A stretch of DNA of 64,000 bases from Thiohalobacter sp. IOR34 (GCF_030406045.1 NZ_CP128988.1:186001-250000), one strand, 5' to 3'. Positions 37,020 through 47,481 are shown, counted from the first letter of the stretch. A program made the numbers and translations. The notes: a model not told the origin generated them from the sequence alone.

Positions 37020-37964
37020 TCAACCCCGGCCCCAGGGCAGACTGCTGACCAGGCGGTCCAGCGGCGATTCGGGCGTCTCGGGCTGGGGCGAGTCGGCCAG
37101 CAGGACCTTGCGGAAGTCGGCCACGCTCTGCGGCCGCAACAGCGGGTCGACCTCCATCGCCCAGTCGATGGCGCGCAGCAGGCCCTGCGAGTAGCGTTTG
37201 CGGAACTGCGTCTGCGCCGGGCGCATGCAGTCCCGCTCGTGGCGCTGGCGGGCCGGCGGCGGGGGGCGGCCCTCGATACAGGCGCGCATGGTGGCGCCGA
37301 GGGCATAGATGTCGGTCCAGGGCCCAACATAGCCGCCGGTCTCGTACTGTTCGATGGGTGAGAAGCCGGCGGTGATCACCTGTCCGGGCTGGGCCTGGCG
37401 GCTCTGCGGGAAGCCGTGCACGGCACCGAAGTCGAGCAGCAGCGGTGCGCCGCCCGGGCGGATGTGGATGTTGCCGGGCTTGATGTCGAGGTGCAGCAGG
37501 TCGGCGTCGTGGATCACTTCCAGACCGTCCAGCAGCGGCGGAAAGACGGTGCGCAGGAAGCGTTCGCTGAGTCGGCCGCCACGGTTGGTCAGGTAGTGCT
37601 GCAGATTCTTGCCGTCCTGGTAGTCCATCACCATGTACACCGTGCCGTTGGCCCGGAAGAAGCTTAGCACCTTGACGATGTTCGGATGCTTGAGGGTGGC
37701 CAGGGCACTGGCCTCCTGGAAGAAGAGCATGCGCCCGCGGTTGAAGCGGTTGGCCACCGCCTCGTCCTTTGGCGTCACGCTCAGGTCGGGCTGGCGCCGG
37801 GCCAGGCGGCCCGGCATGTACTCCTTGATCACCACCCGCTCGCCGGTTTCCCGGTCCGTGCCCAGGTAGACCAGGCTGAAGCCGCCGCCGCCCAGCAGGT
37901 GGCGGATCCGGTAGCGGTCCAGTTCGGTGCCGTCCGGCAGGGCATTTTTCTGTTTCTTCAGCAT
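37020..37964 (-). CDS. Eukaryotic-like serine/threonine protein kinase
   Basis: A 314-residue soluble kinase with the complete Hanks core: glycine loop GGGGFSLVY (25-33), ATP-binding Lys47 in VVIKEYM, catalytic loop HLDIKPGNIHI (158-168), DFG (178-180) and GFSPIEQYETGGYVGPWTDIYALGATM. The catalytic loop has Leu where many kinases have Arg (HLD rather than HRD), so it is a non-RD kinase. There is no PASTA, FHA or membrane segment. The ATG at 37964 gives MLKKQKNALPDGTELDRYRI; upstream open codons shadow yicC. It is cotranscribed with the PP2C gene and divergent from yicC across a 177-bp gap. Confidence 0.9.
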   Translation of the reverse strand: MLKKQKNALPDGTELDRYRIRHLLGGGGFSLVYLGTDRETGERVVIKEYMPGRLARRQPDLSVTPKDEAVANRFNRGRMLFFQEASALATLKHPNIVKVLSFFRANGTVYMVMDYQDGKNLQHYLTNRGGRLSERFLRTVFPPLLDGLEVIHDADLLHLDIKPGNIHIRPGGAPLLLDFGAVHGFPQSRQAQPGQVITAGFSPIEQYETGGYVGPWTDIYALGATMRACIEGRPPPPARQRHERDCMRPAQTQFRKRYSQGLLRAIDWAMEVDPLLRPQSVADFRKVLLADSPQPETPESPLDRLVSSLPWGRG

Positions 37965-38141
37965 GTCGTGGTCGCGGCTGGGCGGGCGAAGGGCTGCGGG
38001 CGTGTGGCGTGCGCCGGCCCCTCCCCGTGCCGCGGAGGCGCCGGTTTCACTGTGCTGGGGATAGGCCGTACCATGGGGGACAGATCGGCCGCGGCCGGCA
38101 GGGACTTGAGCCCCCGCAGTGGGGGCGGTGAGGGGAAGCAG

Positions 38142-39008
38142 ATGATACGAAGCATGACGGCCTTCGCACGCCAGGAGGGCGAGGGCGAATGGGGCAGCCT
38201 GACCTGGGAGCTGCGCTCGGTGAATCACCGCTACCTGGAGATCGGGCTGCGCCTGCCGGAGGAACTGCGCAGCCTGGAGCCGGTGGTGCGCGAGCGGGCG
38301 GCGGCGCGGCTCAAGCGCGGCAAGCTGGAGTGCAATCTGCGCTTCCGTCCGGCGCCGCGCCAGGCCGATGCCATCGAGCTGGACGAGGACTACCTGCGCC
38401 GGCTGGCGGCCGCGCTGGGGCGGGTCGACGGTGCCCTGGAGGCGGCCCGGCCGCCCGACGTGCTCGACGTGCTGCGCTGGCCGGGGGTGATGCTGGAACG
38501 CCAGCAGGACGTGGGGCCGGTGGCCGAGGCCGCGCTGGCGCTGTTCGGGCGCGCCCTCGACGAACTGGTCGAGACCCGCGAGCGCGAGGGTGCCGGCCTG
38601 CGCGAACTGATCCTTGCCCGGCTGGCCGCCATGGAGCCGCTGATTGCAGCCACCCGCCGGCGTCTGCCCGAGGTGCGCGCCCGGATCCGTGAGCGGCTTC
38701 GGGCGCGGCTCGAAGAAGTCGCTGCCGAGCCGGACAGCGACCGCCTGGAACAGGAGCTGGTCTACCTGGCGCAGAAGATGGACGTGGACGAGGAGCTGGA
38801 CCGCCTCGAGGCCCATGTCGCCGAGGTGCGCAAGGTGCTGGACCGTGACGAGGCGGTCGGCCGGCGGCTGGATTTCCTGATGCAGGAGCTGAACCGCGAG
38901 GCCAACACCCTGGCCTCCAAGTCGGCCGATGCCGAGACCACCGGCGTCGCCGTCGAACTCAAGGTGCTGATCGAGCAGATGCGCGAACAGGTGCAGAACG
39001 TGGAGTGA
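38142..39008 (+). CDS. yicC: YicC/YloC family endoribonuclease
   Basis: A 288-residue protein matching E. coli YicC in length. It begins MIRSMTAFARQEGEGEWGSL and contains WELRSVNHRYLEIGLRLPEELR and the C-terminal DFLMQELNREANTLASKS. Members of this family act as endoribonucleases affecting small-RNA turnover. The ATG at 38142 has GAGGGGAAG upstream; the open frame before it shadows the divergent kinase. It heads the yicC-gmk-rpoZ-spoT run. Confidence 0.94.
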   Translation: MIRSMTAFARQEGEGEWGSLTWELRSVNHRYLEIGLRLPEELRSLEPVVRERAAARLKRGKLECNLRFRPAPRQADAIELDEDYLRRLAAALGRVDGALEAARPPDVLDVLRWPGVMLERQQDVGPVAEAALALFGRALDELVETREREGAGLRELILARLAAMEPLIAATRRRLPEVRARIRERLRARLEEVAAEPDSDRLEQELVYLAQKMDVDEELDRLEAHVAEVRKVLDRDEAVGRRLDFLMQELNREANTLASKSADAETTGVAVELKVLIEQMREQVQNVE

Positions 39009-39063
39009 CGGGCGGCTTCACTGCAGCCGCTGGCCGATCCTGTATCATGGGCATTTTTCGTGA

Positions 39064-39714
<651 letters not shown>

Positions 39715-39781
39715 ATTGGGTAGACTCTGCCGCCCGTCCCGGGATTCCGATTCCCCCGAAACACGTTGAAAGGGTTGAGCC

Positions 39782-40150
39782 ATGGCGCGCGTTACCGTTG
39801 AAGACTGTCTGGAAAATGTAGCCAACCGCTTCGAGCTGGTGCTGGTGGCCGCCAAGCGGGCCCGGCAGCTGGCGCGCGGCGTGGAGCCGAAGGTGGAGTG
39901 GGACAACGACAAGCCGACGGTGGTGGCCCTGCGCGAGATCGCCGAGGGCCTGGTCGGTCCCGAGATCCTCGACGAGAAGCCGGAACACGAGCTGCTCCTC
40001 GAGACCGAGGCAGAAGCAGAGGCCGCTGAAGAGACGGCCGTGACCGCAGAGGCCGCCGGCGAAGAGGGCGAGGCCCCCGCCGCCGAGGCCCCCGCCGCCG
40101 GGAAGGGCGAGGCCGAGGCCGGCGGCGAGGAAACCCCGGACGCCGGCTGA
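39782..40150 (+). CDS. rpoZ: RNA polymerase omega subunit
   Basis: A 122-residue polymerase subunit with the canonical [20 protein letters not shown] start, [10 protein letters not shown] and [15 protein letters not shown]. The last 45 residues are a low-complexity Glu/Ala tail, longer than in E. coli (91 residues in total) but common in high-GC relatives. Upstream of spoT as in E. coli. Confidence 0.96.
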   Translation: MARVTVEDCLENVANRFELVLVAAKRARQLARGVEPKVEWDNDKPTVVALREIAEGLVGPEILDEKPEHELLLETEAEAEAAEETAVTAEAAGEEGEAPAAEAPAAGKGEAEAGGEETPDAG

Positions 40151-40271
40151 TTCCCCGCAGCATTCCCGGCGGAGCCCCCCTCTCCTGCCCGCAGCCGGCC
40201 CCTGTCGGCTGACCGCGCTTTATCCTATGATGCAATGAGCCGTCCGTTCCCTGCCGGGCACGGGCGGTCTC

Positions 40272-42473
40272 ATGACCACCATCGAATCGACACAGGGGAC
40301 GCCGCGGGCGCCGATGGCAGCCACTCCCGAGGACAGCGTGCAGGCCGAGGATCAGCGTTACCTGATCAGTGACCTGTGCAGCAAGCTGGAGCGCTACCTG
40401 CAGCCGGAGCAGGTGCGCGACATCTACCGTGCCTACCTGTTCGGCGCCGAGGCGCACGAGGGGCAGCACCGCCTTTCCGGCGAACCCTATATCTACCATC
40501 CCATTGCCGTGGCGCGCATCCTGGCCGAGATGCGCATGGATGCCAACAGCATCATGGCCGCCATCCTGCACGACGTCATCGAGGACACCTCGACCGCCAA
40601 GGAACAGCTGGAGCGGCTGTTCGGTGCCGAGGTGGCGGAGCTGGTCGACGGGGTCAGCAAGCTGACCCAGATCCACTTCGAGTCGAAGGCCGAGGCCCAG
40701 GCGGAGAACTTCCGCAAGATGATGCTGGCCATGGTCAAGGACATCCGCGTCATCCTCATCAAGCTGGCCGACCGGCTGCATAACATGCGCACCCTGGGGG
40801 CGATGCGTCCCGACAAGCGGCGCCGCATCGCCCGCGAGACGCTGGAGATCTATGCCCCCATCGCCAACCGCCTGGGCATGAACAGCATGCGCCTGGAGCT
40901 GGAGGACCTCGGTTTCGCGGCGCTCTATCCGATGCGTTCGCGGGTGCTGGCCGAGGCGGTGAAGCGGGCGCGCGGCAACCGCCGCGAGATCCTCTCCAAG
41001 ATCGAGACCGCGATCATGCGCCGCCTGGTGCAGGAGCAGATCGAGGGCCAGGTGCGCAGCCGGGAGAAGCACCTGTACAGCCTGTACCTGAAGATGAAGA
41101 CCAAGGGCCTGTCCTTCTCCGAGGTGTCCGACGTCTACGCCTTCCGCATCATCGTCGACAAGGCCGATACCTGCTACCGGGTGCTGGGCATCATGCACAA
41201 CCTCTACAAGCCGGTGCCCGGCAAGTTCAAGGACTACATCGCCATCCCCAAGTCCAATGGCTACCAGTCGCTGCACACGGTGCTGTTCGGCCCCTACGGT
41301 GTGCCCATCGAGGTGCAGATCCGTACCGAGGACATGGATCGGGTGGCCGAGGCCGGGATCGCTGCGCACTGGCTGTACAAGACCGGCGACGGTGGCAACG
41401 GTGCCCAGGCGCGGGCCCGCGAGTGGCTGCGCGAGCTGCTGGAGATGCAGAAGAGCGCCGGCGACTCGCTGGAGTTCCTGGAGAACGTCAAGATCGACCT
41501 GTTCCCGGACGAGGTCTACGTGTTCACGCCCAAGGGCGAGATCATGGAGCTGCCGCGCGGCGCCACGGCGGTGGACTTCGCCTATGCCGTGCACACCGAG
41601 GTCGGCAACAGCTGCATCGCGGCCAAGATCGACCGCCGCCTGGCGCCGCTGCGCACCCCGCTGCTGAACGGCCAGACGGTGGAGATCATCACCGCGCCCG
41701 GCGCCCATCCCAACCCGGCCTGGCTCAACTTCGTGGTCACCGGCAAGGCGCGCGCCAACATCCGCCATCATCTGAAGAACCTGCGCCACGAAGAGGCCGG
41801 CAAGCTCGGCCGGCGGCTGCTGGAGAAGGCGCTGGCCAGCTTTGGCTTCAGTCTCGACAGCCTGCCGGCGGGGCGGGTCGACGCCTTTGTCGAGGAGTGC
41901 AGCCTGGATTCCCTGGAGGCGCTGCTGGAGGACATCGGGCTCGGCAACCGCATGCCGCTGCTGGTGGCGCGCCAGCTGGCCGGCATGGCGGAGGAGGGCG
42001 AGAGCGGGGCGACGCCGCGCCAGCCGCCGGTGCCGCTGGCCATCAAGGGCACCGAGGGCATGGTCGTCAGTTTCGCCAAGTGCTGCCGGCCGATCCCCGG
42101 CGACCCCATCATCGGCTTCGTCAGCGCCGGGCGCGGCATCGTCATCCACAGCGAGAACTGCAAGAACGTCGCCGACTTCCGCAGCCAGCCGGAGAAGTGG
42201 CTGGACGTCGAATGGGAGGCCGAGCCGCAGGGCGAGTTCGCCGCCGAGCTGCGGGTCGAGGTCGCCAACCAGCGCGGTGTGCTGGCCACGGTGGCGGCGG
42301 CCATCGCCGATCTCGGCTCCAACATCGAGAACGTCGACATCGGCGAGCGCGACGGTCTGAACACCACCCTGGTGTTCACCATCAGTGTCCGCGACCGGCG
42401 CCACCTGGCCGCCGTGATGCGCAAGATCCGACACATCCCCCAGGTGATGCGCGTTTCGCGCATCAAGGGTTGA
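40272..42473 (+). CDS. spoT: Bifunctional (p)ppGpp synthetase/hydrolase
   Basis: Controls the stringent response. The 733-residue protein has an HD hydrolase domain with HDVIEDT (His100-Asp101) and QAENFRKMMLAM, a synthetase domain (VYAFRIIVDKADTCYRVLG, FKDYIAIPKSNGYQSLHT), a TGS domain (about 415-475), a zinc/helical region with KCCRPIPGDPIIGF, and a C-terminal ACT domain. Intact HD residues identify it as SpoT-type rather than RelA. A weak TATGAT -10 (40226) lies upstream, so it may have its own promoter in addition to gmk-rpoZ read-through. Confidence 0.95.
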   Translation: MTTIESTQGTPRAPMAATPEDSVQAEDQRYLISDLCSKLERYLQPEQVRDIYRAYLFGAEAHEGQHRLSGEPYIYHPIAVARILAEMRMDANSIMAAILHDVIEDTSTAKEQLERLFGAEVAELVDGVSKLTQIHFESKAEAQAENFRKMMLAMVKDIRVILIKLADRLHNMRTLGAMRPDKRRRIARETLEIYAPIANRLGMNSMRLELEDLGFAALYPMRSRVLAEAVKRARGNRREILSKIETAIMRRLVQEQIEGQVRSREKHLYSLYLKMKTKGLSFSEVSDVYAFRIIVDKADTCYRVLGIMHNLYKPVPGKFKDYIAIPKSNGYQSLHTVLFGPYGVPIEVQIRTEDMDRVAEAGIAAHWLYKTGDGGNGAQARAREWLRELLEMQKSAGDSLEFLENVKIDLFPDEVYVFTPKGEIMELPRGATAVDFAYAVHTEVGNSCIAAKIDRRLAPLRTPLLNGQTVEIITAPGAHPNPAWLNFVVTGKARANIRHHLKNLRHEEAGKLGRRLLEKALASFGFSLDSLPAGRVDAFVEECSLDSLEALLEDIGLGNRMPLLVARQLAGMAEEGESGATPRQPPVPLAIKGTEGMVVSFAKCCRPIPGDPIIGFVSAGRGIVIHSENCKNVADFRSQPEKWLDVEWEAEPQGEFAAELRVEVANQRGVLATVAAAIADLGSNIENVDIGERDGLNTTLVFTISVRDRRHLAAVMRKIRHIPQVMRVSRIKG

Positions 42474-42497
42474 ACCCATCCCGCAGAGGAGTCAGCA

Positions 42498-42881
42498 GTG
42501 GCAAGAGAGATCATATCCACCGACCGTGCGCCGCAGGCCATCGGCACCTATTCGCAGGCCGTGAAGTGCGGCCAGACCGTCTATCTGTCGGGCCAGATTC
42601 CGCTGGTGCCGGAGACCATGCAGCTGGTCGAGGGCGACATGGAGGCGCAGATCCGCCGCGTCTTCGACAACCTGGCCGCGGTCTGCGAGGCAGCGGGCGG
42701 CGGCCTGGCCGACATCGCCAAGCTCAACGTCTTTCTCACCGACCTGGCCCACTTTCCGCTGGTCAACCAGGTGATGGCCGATTACTTCGCCGAGCCCTAT
42801 CCGGCGCGGGCCGCGATCGGTGTCGCCAGTCTGCCCAAGGATGCCGCAGTGGAGATGGATGCGGTGATGGTGCTGGGCTAG
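42498..42881 (+). CDS. ridA: RidA family reactive-intermediate deaminase
   Basis: Hydrolyses enamine/imine intermediates such as 2-aminoacrylate. The 127-residue protein has the RidA blocks [51 protein letters not shown] and EMDAV, including the arginine expected for activity. It lies between spoT and recG, as in Pseudomonas. Confidence 0.95.
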   Translation: MAREIISTDRAPQAIGTYSQAVKCGQTVYLSGQIPLVPETMQLVEGDMEAQIRRVFDNLAAVCEAAGGGLADIAKLNVFLTDLAHFPLVNQVMADYFAEPYPARAAIGVASLPKDAAVEMDAVMVLG

Positions 42882-42896
42882 GAGCCCTTGGACCGC

Positions 42897-44999
42897 ATGC
42901 CACGCGGGGAGGCGGCACCCAGCCTCGACCGCCTGCCGGTGACCGCGCTCCGGGGCGTGGGGCCGCGCATGGCCGGCAAGCTGGCGCGGCTCGGCATCGA
43001 GAGCGTGCAGGATCTGCTGTTCCACCTGCCGCTGCGCTATCAGGACCGCACCCGGATCCTGCCCATGGGCAGTCTGCGCCCCGGTGACCAGGCGGTGGTC
43101 GAGGGGTGCATCGAGCTGGCCGAGGTGAAGTTCGGCCGGCGCCGCATGCTGCTGGTGCGGCTCGGCGACGGCACCGGCCAGCTCACCCTGCGCTTCTTCC
43201 ATTTCAATGCCAGCCAGCAGGCCAGCCTGCAGCGCGGTGTCCGGCTGCGCTGCTATGGCGAGATCCGTGCCGGTGGCGCCACCCTGGAGATGATCCATCC
43301 CGAATACCAGGCGGTCTCGGACGCGGCGCCGCCCGCCGTGGAGACCCATCTGACGCCCATCTACCCCACCACCGAGGGTGTGCACCAGCTGACCCTGCGC
43401 GGTCTCACCGAGCAGGCGCTGGCCCTGCTCGCTGCCGATCCGGATGCCCTCCCCGACTGGCTGCCGTCGGAGCTGCTGGAGGGGCTTGGCCTGCCCGGAC
43501 TCGCCGAGGCGCTGGCGGTCATGCACCGGCCGCCGGCGGAGACACCGCTGGAGGCCCTGCTGGCGGATGGCCATCCGGCACGCCGGCGGCTGGTGTTCGA
43601 GGAGCTGCTGGCCCATCACCTCAGCCTGCGCCAGTTGCGCCAGCGGGCGCAGCAGACCCGCGCCCTGCCGCTGGCCGGTGACGGCCGGCTGCGCTCGCAG
43701 CTCCTGGAGGGGCTGGGTTTTCTGCCCACCGCCGCCCAGCGGCGGGTGGCGGCGGAGATCGAGGCGGACCTGCAGCGGCCCCACCCCATGCTGCGCCTGG
43801 TGCAGGGCGACGTGGGCTCGGGCAAGACCCTGGTCGCCGTGCTGGCCGCGCTGCAGGCGGTGGAGGCCGGTGCCCAGGCCGCGGTGATGGCGCCCACCGA
43901 ACTGCTTGCCGAGCAACACTGCCGGACCTTTGCCGCCTGGCTGGCGCCGCTGGGGCTGGAGGTCGCCTGGCTGTCCGGCAAGACCAAGGGGCGTGCCCGG
44001 CGCGATGCCCTGGCCGCGATCGCCGACGGCTCGGCCCCCCTGGTGGTCGGCACCCATGCCCTGTTCCAGGAGGAGGTGACCTTTGCCCGTCTGGGGCTGG
44101 TGATCGTCGATGAGCAGCATCGCTTCGGTGTCCATCAGCGGCTGGCGCTGCGCGACAAGGGGCGCCACGGCGAGTGGCATCCGCATCAGCTGACCCTGAC
44201 CGCCACCCCCATCCCGCGGACCCTGGCGATGGCCGTCTACGCCGATCTCGACACCTCGCTGATCGACGAGTTGCCGCCGGGCCGACAGCCGGTGCAGACG
44301 GTGGTGATTCCCGACAGCCGCCGGGCCGAGGTGGTGCAGCGGGTGGAGCGGGCCTGCGCCGGTGGCCAGCAGGCCTACTGGGTCTGCACCCTGATCGAGG
44401 AGTCGGAGGCCCTGCAGTGCCAGGCGGCCGAGGACGCGGCGCAGCAGCTCGGCGAGGCCCTGCCCGGGCTGCGGGTCGGCCTGGTGCACGGGCGCATGAA
44501 GGCGCAGGAGAAGGAGGCGGTGATGGCGGCCTTCAAAGCCGGCGACATCCAGTTGCTGGTCGCCACCACGGTGATCGAGGTCGGCGTCGATGTGCCCAAT
44601 GCCTCGCTGATGATCATCGAGAATGCCGAGCGCCTGGGGCTGGCCCAGCTGCACCAGCTGCGCGGCCGGGTCGGGCGCGGCGCGGCGCAGAGTAGTTGCG
44701 TGCTGATGTATCACCCGCCGCTGTCGCGCCTGGCGCGGGAACGGCTCGCCGTGCTGCGCGAGACCAGCGACGGTTTCGAGATCGCTCGCCGCGACCTGGA
44801 ACTGCGTGGTCCTGGCGAGGTGCTGGGTACCCGCCAGACCGGTCTGCTGCAGATGCGCATCGCCGATCTGCTGCGCGACCAGGCGCAGTTGCCGCGGGTG
44901 GAGCAGGTCGCGGGCCTGTTGCTGGAGCGCCATCCGCAGCGGGTCGCGCCGCTGATCCGCCGCTGGCTGGGCGAACGCCTGCGCTACGGCGAGGTGTGA
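42897..44999 (+). CDS. recG: ATP-dependent DNA helicase RecG
   Basis: Branch-migration helicase acting on stalled forks and Holliday junctions. An N-terminal wedge/OB domain (LRGVGPRMAGKLARLGI, LLFHLPLRYQDRTRI) is followed by superfamily 2 helicase motifs: GDVGSGKT (Walker A), VDEQHRFGVHQR, LTATPIPRTLAMAVY, VATTVIEVGVDVPNASLMIIENAERLGLAQLHQLRGRVGRG. The C-terminal TRG region is present. The ATG at 42897 gives about 700 residues; a TTG three codons earlier (42888) lies closer to the GGAG site and is possible. Confidence 0.95.
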   Translation: MPRGEAAPSLDRLPVTALRGVGPRMAGKLARLGIESVQDLLFHLPLRYQDRTRILPMGSLRPGDQAVVEGCIELAEVKFGRRRMLLVRLGDGTGQLTLRFFHFNASQQASLQRGVRLRCYGEIRAGGATLEMIHPEYQAVSDAAPPAVETHLTPIYPTTEGVHQLTLRGLTEQALALLAADPDALPDWLPSELLEGLGLPGLAEALAVMHRPPAETPLEALLADGHPARRRLVFEELLAHHLSLRQLRQRAQQTRALPLAGDGRLRSQLLEGLGFLPTAAQRRVAAEIEADLQRPHPMLRLVQGDVGSGKTLVAVLAALQAVEAGAQAAVMAPTELLAEQHCRTFAAWLAPLGLEVAWLSGKTKGRARRDALAAIADGSAPLVVGTHALFQEEVTFARLGLVIVDEQHRFGVHQRLALRDKGRHGEWHPHQLTLTATPIPRTLAMAVYADLDTSLIDELPPGRQPVQTVVIPDSRRAEVVQRVERACAGGQQAYWVCTLIEESEALQCQAAEDAAQQLGEALPGLRVGLVHGRMKAQEKEAVMAAFKAGDIQLLVATTVIEVGVDVPNASLMIIENAERLGLAQLHQLRGRVGRGAAQSSCVLMYHPPLSRLARERLAVLRETSDGFEIARRDLELRGPGEVLGTRQTGLLQMRIADLLRDQAQLPRVEQVAGLLLERHPQRVAPLIRRWLGERLRYGEV

Positions 45000-45075
45000 C
45001 CGCCGGCGCCGCCCGGGCGTCGCGATTCGTGCGATAATCCCGGGCCTGTCCCGCTACCGATGTGCTTGATATCCC

Positions 45076-45642
45076 GTGACACGTCATCTGCTGCATGGTC
45101 TGCACTGGGCGCCTCCGCAGCGCCGACTGCGTTCCGCGCTGGATGCGCGGCTGCGCCGCTGGTTGCTCGACCCCGCTTCCCTCACCCGGCGCTTGCAGCA
45201 GGCCTGTCCCGGCCGGTTCCGGGTACGGCTGGAGTTCCAGGGCTGGGCCCGGCCGCTGCTGGATGAGGCGCAGGCGCTGGGCATGGCGCCCCGGCAGCTG
45301 GCGCTGATCCGCGAGGTGCACCTGCTGTGCGACGAGCGGCCCTGGGTGTTCGCCCGCACGGTGATTCCCCGCCGGACCCTGAGCGGCCCCCAGCGACGGC
45401 TCGCCCGCCTCGGCGAGCGTCCGCTGGGGGCCTTCCTGTTCGCCGACCCGGGCATGCGTCGCGAACCGGTGGAGATTGCCGCCATCCCCCGCGGCACCCT
45501 CACCTGGGCACATGCCGTCGAGGGTCTGGAACGGCCGCCAGCGCAGGTCTGGGGGCGGCGCTCGGTGTTCCGTCTCGGCGGCAAGCCGCTGTTGGTGAGC
45601 GAGATCTTCCTGCCGGGCGTCAGCGGCTGCGGGGAGGGCTGA
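45076..45642 (+). CDS. ubiC: Chorismate lyase
   Basis: Converts chorismate to 4-hydroxybenzoate and pyruvate, the entry to ubiquinone synthesis. The 188-residue product keeps the key residues: Arg in [18 protein letters not shown]-like [16 protein letters not shown], and Glu in SEIFLP near the C-terminus. It starts at GTG (45076). ubiA follows after 4 bp, the conserved ubiCA pair. Confidence 0.92.
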   Translation: MTRHLLHGLHWAPPQRRLRSALDARLRRWLLDPASLTRRLQQACPGRFRVRLEFQGWARPLLDEAQALGMAPRQLALIREVHLLCDERPWVFARTVIPRRTLSGPQRRLARLGERPLGAFLFADPGMRREPVEIAAIPRGTLTWAHAVEGLERPPAQVWGRRSVFRLGGKPLLVSEIFLPGVSGCGEG

Positions 45643-45646
45643 GGCG

Positions 45647-46525
45647 ATGACGCCGGCGGCGCTGCGCGAGCGGCTGTACCAGTACTACCTGCTGATGCGG
45701 CTCGACCGGCCGATCGGCATTCTGCTGCTGCTGTGGCCGACGCTCTGGGCCCTGTGGATGGCCGCAGGTGGCCTGCCCGACCTGCAGGTGTTGCTGGTGT
45801 TCGTCGCCGGCGTGGTGCTGATGCGTTCCGCCGGCTGCGTGATCAACGACTTCGCCGACCGCCGCATCGACCCCCACGTGCGGCGCACCCGCGAGCGGCC
45901 GATCGCCGCCGGCCGGGTCAGCCCCCGCGAGGCGCTGCTGCTGTTCGCGGTGCTCTGCCTGGCCGCCTTCGCACTGGTGCTGACGCTCAACCGCCTGACC
46001 GTGCTGCTCTCCTTCGGCGCCCTGGCGCTGGCCGCCCTCTACCCCTTCACCAAGCGCTACACCCGGCTGCCACAGGTGGTGCTGGGAGCGGCCTTCGGCT
46101 GGGCCATCCCCATGGCCTTCGCGGCCCAGACCGGTGAGGTGCCGCGCCTCGCCTGGCTGCTGTTCACGGTCAACGTGCTCTGGGCCACGGCCTACGACAC
46201 CATGTATGCCATGGTCGACCGGGAGGACGACCTGAAGATCGGCGTCAAGTCCACCGCCATCCTGTTCGGCGAGGCGGACCGGTTGGTGATCGGGGTGCTG
46301 CAGCTGCTGGTGCTGCTTGGCCTGGTGCTGGCCGGGCGGCTGGCCAGCCTCGGTCTGCTGTACCATTTCGGCCTGCTGCTGGCGGCGGGGTTCGCCCTCT
46401 ATCAGCAGTACCTGATCCGCCGGCGGGATGCCGAGGGCTGCTTCGCGGCCTTCCTCAACAACAACTGGTTCGGTGCCGCGGTGTTCGTCGGCATCGTCCT
46501 CGACTATCTCGGTCGCGCCGGCTGA
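45647..46525 (+). CDS. ubiA: 4-hydroxybenzoate polyprenyltransferase
   Basis: Integral membrane prenyltransferase of ubiquinone synthesis. The 292-residue protein has about eight to nine membrane helices and both Mg-diphosphate motifs: NDFADRRID (67-75) and [13 protein letters not shown]. It uses the hydroxybenzoate made by UbiC, encoded directly upstream with overlapping transcription. It converges with comF across 41 bp. Confidence 0.95.
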   Translation: MTPAALRERLYQYYLLMRLDRPIGILLLLWPTLWALWMAAGGLPDLQVLLVFVAGVVLMRSAGCVINDFADRRIDPHVRRTRERPIAAGRVSPREALLLFAVLCLAAFALVLTLNRLTVLLSFGALALAALYPFTKRYTRLPQVVLGAAFGWAIPMAFAAQTGEVPRLAWLLFTVNVLWATAYDTMYAMVDREDDLKIGVKSTAILFGEADRLVIGVLQLLVLLGLVLAGRLASLGLLYHFGLLLAAGFALYQQYLIRRRDAEGCFAAFLNNNWFGAAVFVGIVLDYLGRAG

Positions 46526-46566
46526 GGCCGCGATCGGCCCGGCGCGTATCGATTCCCGCAGTCGCC

Positions 46567-47280
46567 TCAGCGTGAATCGTGGCCGGGGGTGCGGGCACAG
46601 ACCCAGAGCTCGACCCGCTCGGCGCCGGCGGCCTTCAGCACCCGGGCCAGGGCATCGGCGGTGCTGCCGGTGGTCATGACGTCGTCGAGGATGGCGATGT
46701 GGCGGCCGGCGGGCGGACGCTGCAGCCCGAAGGCGCCGCGCAGGTTGCGCCGGCGGTCGCCGGACGACAGGCCGGACTGGGGCAGGGTGGCACGCAGCCG
46801 CCGGCAGCTGTCCAGCTCCAGCGGCAGGCCGAGCCGGCGGGCGCTGAAGCGGGCGATCTCGATGGCCTGGTTGAAGCCGCGCTGGCGTTGCCGTGCCGGG
46901 TGCAGGGGCACGGGCAGGATGCAGTCGGGGCGGGGCTCGGCCGCCAGACGCTCGGCGAGCAGTTCGCCCAGCAGCCGGGCATGGGCCAGGCGGGTGGCGA
47001 ACTTGAGGCCGGTGATCAGGCTGTCGACCGGTGGCCGGTAGAGCAGGGCGGCGCGGGCAGCGTCGAAGGCCGGCGGGGCCTGCAGGCAGCGCCCGCAGGG
47101 GCGGTCACCGGTTCCGGCCGGAAGGGGCGTCGCGCAGCGCGGGCAGGCTGCCGCCGGCCGCGGCAGCTCCCGGCGGCAGCCGCTGCACAGGTCGAGGCCG
47201 TCGCTGCCCGGCCCGCCGCAGAGCAGGCAGTGCGGGACCCAGAGCCGCAGCTGGAGCGCCTCAAGCCAGTTGTAAACCAT
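46567..47280 (-). CDS. comF: ComF family phosphoribosyltransferase-like protein
   Basis: A 237-residue ComF/GntX-type protein. The N-terminal zinc-finger-like region has Cys pairs (CLLCGGPG, LCSGCRREL, CPRCATPL, CGRCLQAPP) and the C-terminal domain has the PRPP-binding loop AILDDVMTTGSTADA plus LPVPLHPARQRQRGFNQA. In other bacteria ComF is needed for DNA uptake; the presence of type IV pilus genes in the window makes a competence role possible but unproven. Its start codon abuts the BirA operator of the divergent biotin operon. Confidence 0.92.
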   Translation of the reverse strand: MVYNWLEALQLRLWVPHCLLCGGPGSDGLDLCSGCRRELPRPAAACPRCATPLPAGTGDRPCGRCLQAPPAFDAARAALLYRPPVDSLITGLKFATRLAHARLLGELLAERLAAEPRPDCILPVPLHPARQRQRGFNQAIEIARFSARRLGLPLELDSCRRLRATLPQSGLSSGDRRRNLRGAFGLQRPPAGRHIAILDDVMTTGSTADALARVLKAAGAERVELWVCARTPGHDSR

Positions 47281-47302
47281 CGGGGTCCATCCCGGTTGAC
47301 AG
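47270..47302. promoter_or_regulatory. BirA operator (biotin operon)
   Basis: TTGTAAACC (47270-47278), 15 bases, then GGTTGACAG (47294-47302). The proteobacterial BirA box is TTGTAAACC-N14/15-GGTTTACAA, so the left half is perfect and the right half matches 7 of 9. It lies between comF and the biotin genes, overlapping the first codon of comF and the -35 of the biotin promoter, exactly where biotinoyl-AMP-bound BirA would repress. Confidence 0.88.
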
Positions 47303-47324
47303 TGGAATCCGTTCGGGCGATAGT
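47296..47324 (+). promoter_or_regulatory. Promoter of the biotin operon
   Basis: TTGACA (consensus) with a 17-base spacer to GATAGT (4/6). The -35 lies inside the right half of the BirA operator. Transcription would start near 47331, giving a leader of about 150 nt before the first gene. Confidence 0.65.
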
Positions 47325-47481
47325 CGCTCGCCCGTTTTCCAGTCTACACCAGGGGAAAAGCGGATAACCCGACGGGCACAAGGCGTGCCTTCAGCGATAA
47401 GGCTGCAACATGTCGAACGATCGAACAACGATGCCAATTTCAGGGCGTCCCGGTGACATATCCGGGCTGGCCGGGTCGCCG

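Noticed and set aside
47456-47470. ACATATCCGGGCTGG as another MITE end upstream of the bioB operon's first gene
   Set aside because: It matches only part of the terminal repeat, has no partner end and no TA border; chance similarity is as likely.
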